Below are positions 42,808 to 51,575 of a stretch of 53,524 bases of DNA, in pieces. The DNA is from Flaviflexus sp. (GTDB lineage Bacteria; Actinomycetota; Actinomycetes; Actinomycetales; Actinomycetaceae). A program made the position numbers and the translations under genes. A model generated the notes under the pieces. It did not search any database. It was not told where the DNA came from and worked only from the letters and a program-made list of their open reading frames with translations. The DNA lies in the NCBI GenBank assembly GCA_030537635.1, contig JAUNVM010000003.1, forward strand, positions 56,000 to 109,523, read 5' to 3'. How positions within the stretch are numbered: position 1 is the stretch's first letter; every line of letters begins with the position of its first letter.

Positions 42808-43098
42808 TCAGTGCTTGGCGCTGGGCGGGGGAGGCTCCCCGAGGCGATCGCTGATCCACTGCTTGAGAGCCGCCTTGGGTCGCATTCCCTCGGACAGCTC
42901 AATGCCGGTCTCGGTCGACATGGCCACGGTGGGCACGTGGCGGATATTGCACCGGTCAGTAAGCTCAGATTCGAGATCGACGTCGGCGATCCGCCCGGTG
43001 AGTCCCAGCTCGGCGAGCACCTCGGTAAAAACGGGGGCGAAGGCCTGTGCCGGGGCCGACCACACGGCCGTGAAGTAGATGATCTCAGGCGAGGGCAT
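42808..43098 (-). CDS. Thioredoxin-fold protein lacking the CxxC active site
   Basis: A 96-residue thioredoxin-like protein. The beta-strand and helix where thioredoxins carry WCGPC read AVWSAPAQAF (11-20), so both catalytic cysteines are replaced by Ser and Ala. The rest of the fold is kept: F-T at the strand end, DVDLESELTDRCNI and RHVPTVA with the cis-proline (55-59). One cysteine (C50) remains elsewhere. It overlaps the end of trxB by 14 bases and uses ATG 43098, positions where active trxA is often found in actinobacteria. A redox role is therefore unlikely in the classical sense; it could bind trxB-related partners or act structurally. Identification rests on fold pattern and context. 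Confidence 0.8.
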   Translation of the reverse strand: MPSPEIIYFTAVWSAPAQAFAPVFTEVLAELGLTGRIADVDLESELTDRCNIRHVPTVAMSTETGIELSEGMRPKAALKQWISDRLGEPPPPSAKH

Positions 43099-44017
43099 CG
43101 AGATAAGCTTCGGCGTCCAGCGCCGCGGCACAACCGGTGCCGGCCGCCGTGATCGCCTGCCGGTAGCGGAAATCAACGACGTCGCCGCAGGCGAAGACAC
43201 CCGGCAGGGAGGTGCGGGTGGTGGGCGCATCGACCTTGATGTAGCCGTCGTGCAGATCGAGCGCACCGTCGAGCACCTTGGTGCGCGGATCGTGGCCGAT
43301 GGCGATGAACAGGCCGTCAATGTCGAGCTGGCGGCGCTCCCCGGTGACGGTGTCCTCGAGGATAACGTGGGTGACCTTGCCGTTCTCTCCGCCGACAATG
43401 TCGACCACCTGGGAGTTCCAGGCCATCTCCACACCCTCGGCGGACAGGAGCCGGTCCGCCATGACCTTCGAGGCGCGCAGCTCATCGCGGCGGTGAATGA
43501 CGGTGACCTTGGAGGCAAACTTGGTGAGGAATAGCGCCTCGGTGACGGCGGAATCCCCGCCGCCAACAACGGCGATCGGGCGGTCCTTGAAGAAGAAGCC
43601 GTCGCAGGTGGCGCACCAGGACACTCCCTTGCCCGAGTACACCTGCTCCGCCTCGAGGCCGAGCTTGCGATATTCGGAGCCGAGGGCGAGGATCACCGAT
43701 CGAGCCCGGTAGGTGCCCTCCTCGGTGGTGATCTCCTTGATCTCGCCTTCGAGCTTGAACTCGGTGGCGTCCTCATATTCCACCTCGGCGCCAAACCGTT
43801 CAGCCTGCTCCTGCATGTTCGCCATGAGTTCGGGGCCGTCAATACCCTTCGGGAAGCCGGGGAAGTTCTCCACCTCCGTCGTCGTCATGAGGGCACCGCC
43901 AGCATCCAGGGCGCCCGCGAGGACGAGGGGCTTGAGCCCGGCCCGCGCGGTGTAGATGGCAGCGGTCCAGCCGGCCGGGCCGGAGCCGACAATGATGACG
44001 TCACGAATCTCGGACAT
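43085..44017 (-). CDS. trxB: Thioredoxin reductase
   Basis: A 310-residue FAD enzyme using NADPH to reduce thioredoxin. The FAD motif GSGPAG (11-16), the redox-active CATC (135-138) and the NADPH motif GGGDSAVTEALFL are complete, and the C-terminal segment GVFACGDVVDFRYRQAITAAGTG matches the FAD-binding end. AAGGAGG is 3 bases before ATG 44017; a longer frame upstream is not supported. It is odd that the gene next to it encodes a thioredoxin-like protein lacking cysteines, so the true substrate thioredoxin must be elsewhere. Confidence 0.97.
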   Translation of the reverse strand: MSEIRDVIIVGSGPAGWTAAIYTARAGLKPLVLAGALDAGGALMTTTEVENFPGFPKGIDGPELMANMQEQAERFGAEVEYEDATEFKLEGEIKEITTEEGTYRARSVILALGSEYRKLGLEAEQVYSGKGVSWCATCDGFFFKDRPIAVVGGGDSAVTEALFLTKFASKVTVIHRRDELRASKVMADRLLSAEGVEMAWNSQVVDIVGGENGKVTHVILEDTVTGERRQLDIDGLFIAIGHDPRTKVLDGALDLHDGYIKVDAPTTRTSLPGVFACGDVVDFRYRQAITAAGTGCAAALDAEAYLDALA

Positions 44018-44042
44018 GATCCTCCTTGCTGGGCTGCGTGCC

Positions 44043-45767
44043 CTAGCGAATTTCGATCTCGGACAGATCGATACGGTTCTTGCCATCCGAGGCCTGGGGG
44101 AGGGACTCGAACCACAAGATGATGGACGTGGTTTTCAGCGGCTCGGCCGCCTTGAGAACGGTATCGGTGGACATGGCGGACTCGGAAATCACCTGGCCCG
44201 AATTCGGCGCCGCGGGTGCGGTATCGCGCCACTGAACGAGGCCACCATTGCCGGCCACGTGGAGCACGACCTCCTCGACATTTGCCTCGGCGGCGAGCTC
44301 GATGTGCAGGCCGATGCCCTCCTTCATCCAGAACTCCGGATCGGAGTACCACCACGAGGACCAGTAGCTGTTCGGGTCGCCATCCCACGCCCGGGGAACA
44401 AGACCCGGATTATCCTGCTCATTGACGTTCGACGGGTCGAGCAGGGCGGCCTGCGGGTTAAGCAGGGTGACGTTGGCGATCTCTGGCGGCGCCAGTTCCT
44501 CGGTCGGTTCCTCGCTCGGTTCCTCGCTGGGCTCTGGCTCGGTCGGTTCGGTGGGTTCCTCGGTGACAGCCTCGGTTGCGGTTTCCGTCGGCTCGCTGAT
44601 CGGGTCGGGGTCGCGGGTCAGGTTCTTGACCGCCCAGAAGGCAACGAGAATGACAAGAAGGAGGGTGAGGAGCAAAACGACGTTGCCGGGCGAGAAGAAT
44701 CCGCCGCGACGGGGCTCGTCCTCGTCCTCGTCGTCCGCCTCATCCGTGCCAAGATCCTCCCACGAGGGGGAATCGGACCAGCGCTGGGAGGCCCCGGCTG
44801 CCCAGGCCGGAGCCTGGTCGGCCGATCCGTGGGCGCCACGCGAGGCACTCGCAGTTTCTGTGCCACGTGCAGCACCCGCCACACCGGCAGCGCCGGCGGC
44901 GGTGGCAGCACCTGCGGCTGTTGACCGCTCGGTGGCCGGCTCTTCCGCCGGGGAAGCAGCGGAGGGGGCGGCCGCGGGCATGGCCTGGGTGGCCGGCTGA
45001 TCGACGTCCACCTCGGGAAGCTTCTTCGGGTCGATTTCACCCCAGGGCACGAGGGCGCGAATGACATCGCCGGTGGAAACCGGACCATCACCGGAGGCCT
45101 GTCCCTCCAACAGCTCGCGCAGCTCATCGGGCTGATCGGCGGCGGCCTCGCGGGCCAGCTCGGCACGCTCGTCCTCCCCGGAGGGAATCGGCTTGCCGGT
45201 GAGCATTGCCGCCAGCAGCATCGTGATCGATGCGGCATCGATGCGGTCGAGATCGGCGGATAGATCATCGCCGTGCTCGGAGCCCTCGAGGGCGGAGGCG
45301 ATGGCCAGGCCGTCGACGAATAGGGCACCGGAAGAGTCGATGCGCACGAGCTCGGGGCTGAGGGCGAGATGTCGGACGCCGCGGCGCACCCCAGCATCCA
45401 GTGCCCCGGCTGCCTCCCCGGCAATGGCGCGGGCCTGGTCGGTGGCAATCGGTTCCACCTCGAGGTACTCGGAGACGGCGGTGCCGGCGGGAATCTCGGT
45501 GACGATGACCTCGGCCTCGCCGCTGTCAAAGACCGAGAGGACCTTGACGAGGCGAACGTCGTCGACGAGCACGCATCGGCGTGCAGCATCAACCGCCGCC
45601 TCCTTGGCCTCGTGATCGGCGGCCAGGAAGATCATGCGTACGTCGAGCCCGAGCACGGTGTCATAGCCGCGCCACACCTCGGCGGTGGAGGCGAGAGCGT
45701 CCGTCATGGGCGATACGAGTTCGTAGCGGTCGCGCAGTCGCTGACCGGCTGCCAGATTCAAGCTCAC
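44043..45767 (-). CDS. Pseudokinase-like membrane protein with extracellular discoidin-like tail
   Basis: A 574-residue protein. Residues about 9-243 have a protein-kinase-like fold but lack key residues: the catalytic-loop region reads RHLALSPELVRI instead of HRDLxxxN and the DFG site is replaced by a VDGL segment, so it is a probable pseudokinase. A Pro/Ala/Glu-rich linker follows, then one transmembrane helix (about 363-380), a Pro/Glu/Thr-rich stalk, and an extracellular domain (about 430-574) with RAWDGDPNSYWSSWW, like discoidin/carbohydrate-binding folds. It resembles the C-terminal part of mycobacterial MviN, where it binds FhaA. A GTG at 45767 with GGAG 5 bases upstream is preferred over the TTG at 45806. 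The expected murJ is absent next to it. Confidence 0.72.
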   Translation of the reverse strand: MSLNLAAGQRLRDRYELVSPMTDALASTAEVWRGYDTVLGLDVRMIFLAADHEAKEAAVDAARRCVLVDDVRLVKVLSVFDSGEAEVIVTEIPAGTAVSEYLEVEPIATDQARAIAGEAAGALDAGVRRGVRHLALSPELVRIDSSGALFVDGLAIASALEGSEHGDDLSADLDRIDAASITMLLAAMLTGKPIPSGEDERAELAREAAADQPDELRELLEGQASGDGPVSTGDVIRALVPWGEIDPKKLPEVDVDQPATQAMPAAAPSAASPAEEPATERSTAAGAATAAGAAGVAGAARGTETASASRGAHGSADQAPAWAAGASQRWSDSPSWEDLGTDEADDEDEDEPRRGGFFSPGNVVLLLTLLLVILVAFWAVKNLTRDPDPISEPTETATEAVTEEPTEPTEPEPSEEPSEEPTEELAPPEIANVTLLNPQAALLDPSNVNEQDNPGLVPRAWDGDPNSYWSSWWYSDPEFWMKEGIGLHIELAAEANVEEVVLHVAGNGGLVQWRDTAPAAPNSGQVISESAMSTDTVLKAAEPLKTTSIILWFESLPQASDGKNRIDLSEIEIR

Positions 45768-45838
45768 AATGTCTCCGTCGGGTCCAGGCTCATTCTCTGC
45801 TCTCAAGTGTAGTGGGTTGCCGGGCCGAGGGAATCCTC

Positions 45839-47944
45839 TTAGTCCACCTCCGCGTGGGGATCTGTTCCCCCTCCGCGGCGGCGTACCGATCGCGAGGCTA
45901 GATCGAGGGGGCTGCCGGGATCAACCGGTTGGGTGCGTGTTCCGCGGCGCGCCGAGCGGATGATGCCGATGATGAAGATGAGGAGGAAAACAACGGCGAG
46001 TGCGGCCGTTCCCATGTTCTCCCAGTCGGCCCGCACCCGGATGGTGATCTCCGCGTCCTCCCCGATCGGCACCCCGTTGGCGTCTGTCACCGCGATCGTG
46101 GCCGTGACATTGCCGGAGCCGATGGCCTGGACGGGCACCATGGCCGTGGTGGTGCCCTGGGGGTCCAGGCGCACCTGGACGTCGTCAAAGCGCAGCCGAC
46201 GGTCCGCCGAATGCAGGCTGATGGTCACCTCGGCGGGCTCATCCAGACTCGAGTTCACGTGGACGGGAAGCGCGGAGTCTTGGGAGATGAGGTTGATTGT
46301 TGAGGATTCCTGGGCGGAGATGGCCCCGCCGAGCTCCCGAGCGAGCTCGGTGAGTCCGCGAGCATAGTTCGCTCGCGCCTTCGGGGCGGTCCGCCACGCG
46401 AGGGCGGGTAGGGTCTCGAGGACGGCGTCCCCCAGCTGCGCATACCGCTCCGGGTGGGGGGTCAGCCGGCCCACCGCGGTCACCTGCGCGGCCGCCAGTG
46501 AGGTGGCCGACGCGAGCTCCCCGGTGAGCTCTCCCGGCGCCGCTTGGCCCTCGGGAAGGGCTAATCGCGCGGCTTCGTCTGGGCGGGAGGAGGCGATGGT
46601 TGACAGCGTGGTGGGGCGAAGCCAGCGGGCCTTGCTCAGCTCGCCGAGAAGATCGTTGAGCTGGTCGGGAGCGACAGACGGGGAGTCGGGGGTGCGCTCG
46701 CGCGGGATCATAAGCGCCAGCGGGCGCGGATCATTGGGGCGCTCCCGGTAGTGCACGGCGGACATGCCGAGCAACAGCTGGCGCCGGTCGAGGTCGTTGA
46801 GCGGCACCGGATCGGAGATCACCGTGCGGGGGATCTGCCCGGTGAGAATGCCGGACAGGGTGTCATCGACGATGATGGCGTCCATGCCGTCCAGCCGGGT
46901 GCGGGCCGAGGGCGTCCAATACTGCTGCTCGACCAGCGGTAGTTCATCGGAGTGGGCAATCAGGAGGGAGGAATCCGCCTTGGCTCCCTCGGTGGCAACC
47001 CCCCGGGTGAGCGGGGCGGCGGGAACTAACACGTCGGTGCGGGCGCGAATACCCTTCTCTTCGAGTGCCGCCTGGGCCTCGTCGCGGCGGAGAAGATGCG
47101 GGGCGAGCAGCGGGGAATCAATGCGGGAGCAGGCGGCCAAGTCCGGATCAAAGGAGGGTAGGAGGAGAACCTCGTGGGCACGCTGATCGGCGAAGGCGAC
47201 CAGATCCTGCGACAGATCATCCACCGTGCCGAGATCGGGGGCGGTGAGCGCGGAGTCCAGGGCGAGCGTGAGTCCCGGGGCGGTGAGCTTGGGAAGCACC
47301 CGGGCGCCGCGTGCTGCGGCACGGGCGGCAGGATAGGCGAGCGGACTGATGGGATCGGTGGGTGGATTCTCGGAGGAAATGCGCTCGCGGTACAGTTCAT
47401 CCACCGGGGCGAGCTCGGCGAGGTCGTCGCGCGCGGTCGTGAGCGGCAGGATGGTCGTGTAGTCCATCGGGCTGATGTCATAGGACGGTTCGATCACCAT
47501 GACCGAGCGGTCCGAGGCGAGCACCTCTCCCGCCGAACGCACCTGGAGTTCGATGCCGCGCGGACCCCAGGTGGTGGCGGAATAGCCCCAGCGCAGAGAT
47601 TCGGCGGGAATGTCGATATCCACCCGGGAGTCGCCCCGGCTCAGCTCGACCTCGCGTTGACGCAGTACGTAGGTGGCGGAGGAATCCACCCCAGCCATCC
47701 ACGCCGTGAGCGAGCTGCGGGACCGGGGAACCTCGGTTTGGACGAGGAGGGCGAGCTCCACCCGCTCCCGCTTCGCGGTCGAGGACAGGTCAACGCTGAC
47801 AGTCAGCGACTCGCCCGGAGTGTGAATCGCAGAGGAAAAACCGGTGATCTCGGCGTCAACCGAGCCCGGATCCACCGGCTCGGCGAGTGCGGACGAGGGG
47901 GCCAGGAGGGCGAGCGCGGCCGCGAGGGCCGCCCACTTTCTCAC
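45839..47944 (-). CDS. DUF6049 secreted/membrane protein
   Basis: A 701-residue envelope protein with a signal peptide (1-21, cleavage after ALA), a large extracellular portion and one C-terminal transmembrane helix (about 645-667), followed by a basic cytoplasmic tail. This matches the DUF6049 family found beside murJ, NUDIX and cca genes in actinobacteria. The extracellular segment includes beta-rich regions (about 560-640, VRLDPQGTTTAMVPVQ) that resemble immunoglobulin-like folds. The function is unknown; a role in peptidoglycan export or assembly is guessed from synteny. The GTG start overlaps the NUDIX stop (GTGA). Confidence 0.83.
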   Translation of the reverse strand: MRKWAALAAALALLAPSSALAEPVDPGSVDAEITGFSSAIHTPGESLTVSVDLSSTAKRERVELALLVQTEVPRSRSSLTAWMAGVDSSATYVLRQREVELSRGDSRVDIDIPAESLRWGYSATTWGPRGIELQVRSAGEVLASDRSVMVIEPSYDISPMDYTTILPLTTARDDLAELAPVDELYRERISSENPPTDPISPLAYPAARAAARGARVLPKLTAPGLTLALDSALTAPDLGTVDDLSQDLVAFADQRAHEVLLLPSFDPDLAACSRIDSPLLAPHLLRRDEAQAALEEKGIRARTDVLVPAAPLTRGVATEGAKADSSLLIAHSDELPLVEQQYWTPSARTRLDGMDAIIVDDTLSGILTGQIPRTVISDPVPLNDLDRRQLLLGMSAVHYRERPNDPRPLALMIPRERTPDSPSVAPDQLNDLLGELSKARWLRPTTLSTIASSRPDEAARLALPEGQAAPGELTGELASATSLAAAQVTAVGRLTPHPERYAQLGDAVLETLPALAWRTAPKARANYARGLTELARELGGAISAQESSTINLISQDSALPVHVNSSLDEPAEVTISLHSADRRLRFDDVQVRLDPQGTTTAMVPVQAIGSGNVTATIAVTDANGVPIGEDAEITIRVRADWENMGTAALAVVFLLIFIIGIIRSARRGTRTQPVDPGSPLDLASRSVRRRGGGTDPHAEVD

Positions 47945-48477
47945 GCCTCCCCCATGAGCACGCCGCGGGCGAGCGCGGTAATCCGGCGCTCATTGGGGTA
48001 GGCGAGGCGGCTGCCCACTTCATCGAGGCGCACCCACGCCACATCCTCGGCCTCGTGATCCGGATCGTTGTCCACGGTGAGCTCGCCGGACAGAGCCTCG
48101 AGCAGGAAGTGGTGAACCACCTTGTGCACGCGGCGATCCCGGCCGGAAAACCAGTAGTCGATGGTGGCGAGGTGGGTGAGAATTTGCCCATAGATGCCGG
48201 TCTCCTCGCACACCTCCCGCACCGCGGCTTGCTCCGCCGTTTCGGTGCCTTCCAGGTGGCCCTTGGGCAGGCACCATTCGAGATGACCGCCACGAGAACG
48301 GCGGGCAATCACCGCAACCCAGGCCAAACCTCCCTCAGCCTTGACGATGACGCCGCCGGCGGAGGTCTCATTGACGACGGGCAGATACGTCCGCCTGGCC
48401 GAGAAATGGCTCGACGAAACGCCACGGCGCCACTTTTGTGGACCGCGGGGTCGAGGAATAGGTCTCGGCATCGTCAT
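47941..48477 (-). CDS. NUDIX hydrolase
   Basis: A 178-residue protein with a basic N-terminal region and a NUDIX domain. The complete NUDIX box is GHLEGTETAEQAAVREVCEE followed by TGI, including the metal-binding glutamates. The leading TSAGGVIV and EWCLPKGHLE are typical of MutT-like or Ap4A-pyrophosphatase members. The substrate is unknown. The frame is open to 48564, but ATG 48477 is the last before the conserved sequence with a plausible promoter region upstream; I see no ribosome-binding site, so leaderless translation is possible. It is divergent from cca with 61 bases between and is translationally coupled to the DUF6049 gene. Confidence 0.87.
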   Translation of the reverse strand: MTMPRPIPRPRGPQKWRRGVSSSHFSARRTYLPVVNETSAGGVIVKAEGGLAWVAVIARRSRGGHLEWCLPKGHLEGTETAEQAAVREVCEETGIYGQILTHLATIDYWFSGRDRRVHKVVHHFLLEALSGELTVDNDPDHEAEDVAWVRLDEVGSRLAYPNERRITALARGVLMGEA

Positions 48478-48493
48478 ACTCTTACTGTATAAA
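48465..48493 (+). promoter_or_regulatory. Probable cca promoter
   Basis: TCGGCA (48465-48470) and TATAAA (48488-48493) are 17 bases apart on the plus strand, about 45 bases before the cca ATG. The element overlaps the start of the divergent NUDIX gene. Confidence 0.45.
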
Positions 48494-48538
48494 TGTCCGA
48501 GCACGTCAACTGCGGGAAGAACCGGAAAGGATGGGGTT

Positions 48539-49984
48539 ATGCCCTCCAGCCAGCAGGCTGCCACCTATCTCGGCCACTTGGCCCAGGAGCTGTCCGCGCT
48601 CCCTTCCACGATAGCCGCCCTGGGCGAGCTATTTCAGGAGGCGGGTCACGAACTGGCTCTCGTCGGAGGCCCCGTTCGGGACGCCTGCCTGCGACTTACC
48701 ACCCACGACCTGGACTTCACGACCTCGGCGCGTCCCGAGGAAACGGCTCGGCTGCTGCGGCAGTGGACACCCACCACCTGGGATATCGGCAAGGATTTCG
48801 GCACGATCGGTGCCCAGCGTGATGGCGTGACCGTGGAGATCACCACCTACCGTTCCGATAGCTACGATCCGACGTCTCGCAAGCCCGAGGTGAACTTCGG
48901 GGACAGCCTCGAGGGCGATCTCACCCGCCGAGATTTCACGGTCAATGCGATGGCGGTGCGGCTGCCCGAGATGACGCTCGTGGATCCGTGCGGCGGCCTC
49001 ACCGATCTCGCGGACGGAATCCTGCGCACCCCCATCGACCCCAAGATCTCCTTCGGTGACGATCCGCTGCGGATCATGCGGGCGGCCCGGTTCAGCTCCC
49101 AGCTCGGCTTCGATATCGACTGGGAGACCATGGAGGCCATGGGTGAGCTCGCCGACCGTCTGCAGATCGTCTCTGCCGAGCGGATCCGCGCCGAACTGGA
49201 GCGCCTCATCATCTCCGATCACCCCCGCCGGGGCATCGAGGCCATGGAGTATACCGGCGTTGCCGAGTACGTCCTTCCGGAGATTGCCGCGCTCAAGACC
49301 ACGGTCGATGAACACGGCCGCCATAAGGACGTTTACGAGCACAGCCTCACCGTGCTCGATCAGGCCATTGCCCTGGAAACCGATGACTCCGGGCCGGTTC
49401 CCGCCCCCGATTTCGTGCTCCGCTTCGCCGCCCTCATGCACGACATTGGCAAGCCGGCTACCCGGCAGTTCCACGCCGGCGGCAAGGTGACCTTCCACCA
49501 GCACGACATCGTCGGGGCCAAGATGACCCGCAAGCGGATGCGCCAGCTGCGCTTCGACAAGCAGACCATCAAGGACGTGTCCCGGCTTGTGGAGCTTCAT
49601 CAACGGTTCCACGGCTACGGTGAGGCCGCGTGGACGGATTCGGCGGTGCGCCGCTACGTCAATGACGCCGGACCGCTGCTCGAGCGCCTCCACCGGCTCA
49701 CCCGCGCCGATTGCACGACTCGCAACCGCCGCAAGGCGATGCGCCTGCAGGCGGCCTACGACGATCTTGAGGCAAGGATTGCCGAGCTCAAGGAGCGCGA
49801 GGAAATGGAGGCGGTGCGGCCCGATCTCGACGGGGACCAGATCATGCGGATCCTCAACATTCCCCCGGGCCGGGAGGTGGGGCGGGCCCGCGCCTTCCTC
49901 CTCGACCTACGGCTCACCGAGGGGCCGCTCGGGGAAGAAGAGGCCGAGAAGAGGCTGCGGGCCTGGGCCGACGAGAACCTATGA
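48539..49984 (+). CDS. cca: CCA tRNA nucleotidyltransferase
   Basis: A 481-residue class II nucleotidyltransferase that adds or repairs the 3' CCA end of tRNAs. The catalytic motif GGPVRD (43-48) with D57 and D59 (HDLDFT) is present, followed by RRDFTVNAM and DPLRIMRAARF. An HD domain with AALMHDIGKP follows in the C-terminal half, giving possible phosphohydrolase activity. AAGGA 7 bases before ATG 48539 supports this start; the open frame reaching back to 48341 is antisense to the NUDIX gene. It is useful here since tRNA-Ile at 22.2 kb lacks an encoded CCA. Its stop overlaps the MFS start (ATGA). Confidence 0.95.
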   Translation: MPSSQQAATYLGHLAQELSALPSTIAALGELFQEAGHELALVGGPVRDACLRLTTHDLDFTTSARPEETARLLRQWTPTTWDIGKDFGTIGAQRDGVTVEITTYRSDSYDPTSRKPEVNFGDSLEGDLTRRDFTVNAMAVRLPEMTLVDPCGGLTDLADGILRTPIDPKISFGDDPLRIMRAARFSSQLGFDIDWETMEAMGELADRLQIVSAERIRAELERLIISDHPRRGIEAMEYTGVAEYVLPEIAALKTTVDEHGRHKDVYEHSLTVLDQAIALETDDSGPVPAPDFVLRFAALMHDIGKPATRQFHAGGKVTFHQHDIVGAKMTRKRMRQLRFDKQTIKDVSRLVELHQRFHGYGEAAWTDSAVRRYVNDAGPLLERLHRLTRADCTTRNRRKAMRLQAAYDDLEARIAELKEREEMEAVRPDLDGDQIMRILNIPPGREVGRARAFLLDLRLTEGPLGEEEAEKRLRAWADENL

Positions 49985-51276
49985 GGCTGGCCGCCGATCT
50001 CCGCCTGCTGCTCACTCACGACGGGTTCACCAGGCTGTTTGCGGTGCGGCTGGTCTCCCAGTGCGCCGATGGGCTATTCCAGATCGGCCTGGCCTTCCTC
50101 TACTTCTTCGACCCCACCCGCATGTCCACCGCCGCTGGCGTCGCCGGCGCCTTCGCGGTGCTGCTCCTCCCCTTCTCCCTCATCGGCCCCTTCGTCGGCC
50201 CCCTCCTGGATCGCTGGCGCCGCCAGCGAGTCCTCCTCTTCTCCGCCCTCGCCCGGGCGATCGCCTGCCTGGGGCTGACCGGCCTCGTACTCGCAGATGC
50301 TCATATCCTCATCATCTCCGTACTCGCCCTTATCGTCCTCGGCATCAACCGATTCTTCCTCGCGGCACTCTCGGCCGCCCTGCCGCACGTCGTGCCGCCC
50401 CACCTGCTCCTCATGGCGAATTCCATTACCCCAACGCTCGGCGCCGCAGCCGCGGCGGTAGGGGCGGTCGCGGGCTTCATCCTCGGGGTGCTCACCCCGG
50501 CTGGAACGGCCCGCAATGCCACCAGCCTCTTCGCGGCCGCGGCCCTGCTCGCCTGCTCGTGCTGGGCAGCCACCCGGATCGGCGCCGATGAGCTCGGACC
50601 CGATGAGCCGGCCGGGCGGCGCGGCCTCATCTCCATTGCCGCCCAACTCGCCGCGGGAGCCCGCTATCTCGTGCGCCGGCGCACCCCGGCCCACGGCCTG
50701 GCGGTCATGGCGGCGGGACGCATGTGCTACGCCGTCACCCTCGTCTCCTTCCTTCTCATGTCCCGCCACCTGCTTTCCACCTCCACCGGGGCGGCCGAAT
50801 TCGGCCTCATCGGTGGAGCCACGATGATCGGTGGGGCGCTCGCGGTCGCGCTCACCCCGGCGGCTGGCACTGTCATGGCACCGGGCATGTGGATTGTGCT
50901 GCTGCTCGGACTATCCGCCCTTGCCGAACTCGTCCTCGCCGCCGGTCCGCAGCTACCCATGCTCCTGATACCCGCGGCCGCACTCGGGCTCGGGGTGCAA
51001 GGCGCAAAGATCGCGGTTGACACCATCGTTCAGCGCGATGTGGCCGACCATATGCGAGGCCGAGCCTTCTCCCTTTACGACGTCTCCTACAATGTCGCCC
51101 TCGTGGCCGGCGCGTTGATCGCCTCCCTCACGCTTCCTGACGAAGGTTTTTCCCGGGCGACGAACCTGGGCCTGGCCGCCGCCTTCTTCCTCATTGCCGC
51201 CGGCTATGCAGCACTCACCCGCAAGGCCGATCCGGATCTGCTGCGCTTCCGGCGCGCTGAACGGCACAGCGGCTAG
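49981..51276 (+). CDS. Major facilitator superfamily transporter
   Basis: A 431-residue polytopic protein with about 12 transmembrane helices in two halves and a cytoplasmic loop (about 200-235). The N-terminal FTRLFAVRLVSQCADGLFQIGLAF and the loop LLDRWRRQRVLL, with the GxxxDRxxRR-type motif of MFS antiporters, identify the family. The substrate is not predictable. The ATG overlaps the cca stop, a coupling kept in many actinobacterial genomes. It is followed by a 299-base gap before the penicillin-binding protein. Confidence 0.88.
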   Translation: MRLAADLRLLLTHDGFTRLFAVRLVSQCADGLFQIGLAFLYFFDPTRMSTAAGVAGAFAVLLLPFSLIGPFVGPLLDRWRRQRVLLFSALARAIACLGLTGLVLADAHILIISVLALIVLGINRFFLAALSAALPHVVPPHLLLMANSITPTLGAAAAAVGAVAGFILGVLTPAGTARNATSLFAAAALLACSCWAATRIGADELGPDEPAGRRGLISIAAQLAAGARYLVRRRTPAHGLAVMAAGRMCYAVTLVSFLLMSRHLLSTSTGAAEFGLIGGATMIGGALAVALTPAAGTVMAPGMWIVLLLGLSALAELVLAAGPQLPMLLIPAAALGLGVQGAKIAVDTIVQRDVADHMRGRAFSLYDVSYNVALVAGALIASLTLPDEGFSRATNLGLAAAFFLIAAGYAALTRKADPDLLRFRRAERHSG

Positions 51277-51575
51277 GCGGGCGCCCCGCCGCCCCCTCCC
51301 CCCGGGTGCTTCATGGTCATGCCGGTGGCCACGAGGCCCGACCGGATGGCTTTTCCGCAGCTGATCAGTTGCGAGAAGCGATGCATTCCTCACCTCTACC
51401 GCGGCAAACGCATGAAATCTTCGGTGCGGGCATTACGATGTCTCCTATACGTCCCCGGATGCTTGGGGGCTTGCAGGCTAGCCTGGACCCCATGGTGGCG
51501 AGCCTGCGCCGCCCCGCCGGGACATCACGGCGTCGCCGTCACTGGCTGCGTCACCGTCAAGCAAAGGACTCATTC
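51277..51575. other. Gap between the MFS gene and the penicillin-binding protein gene
   Basis: No gene or hairpin stands out in these 299 bases. It opens with a C-rich run and contains short frames antisense or in other phases with no ribosome-binding site. AAGGA before the next gene is the only clear signal; I could not identify a convincing promoter. Confidence 0.6.
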
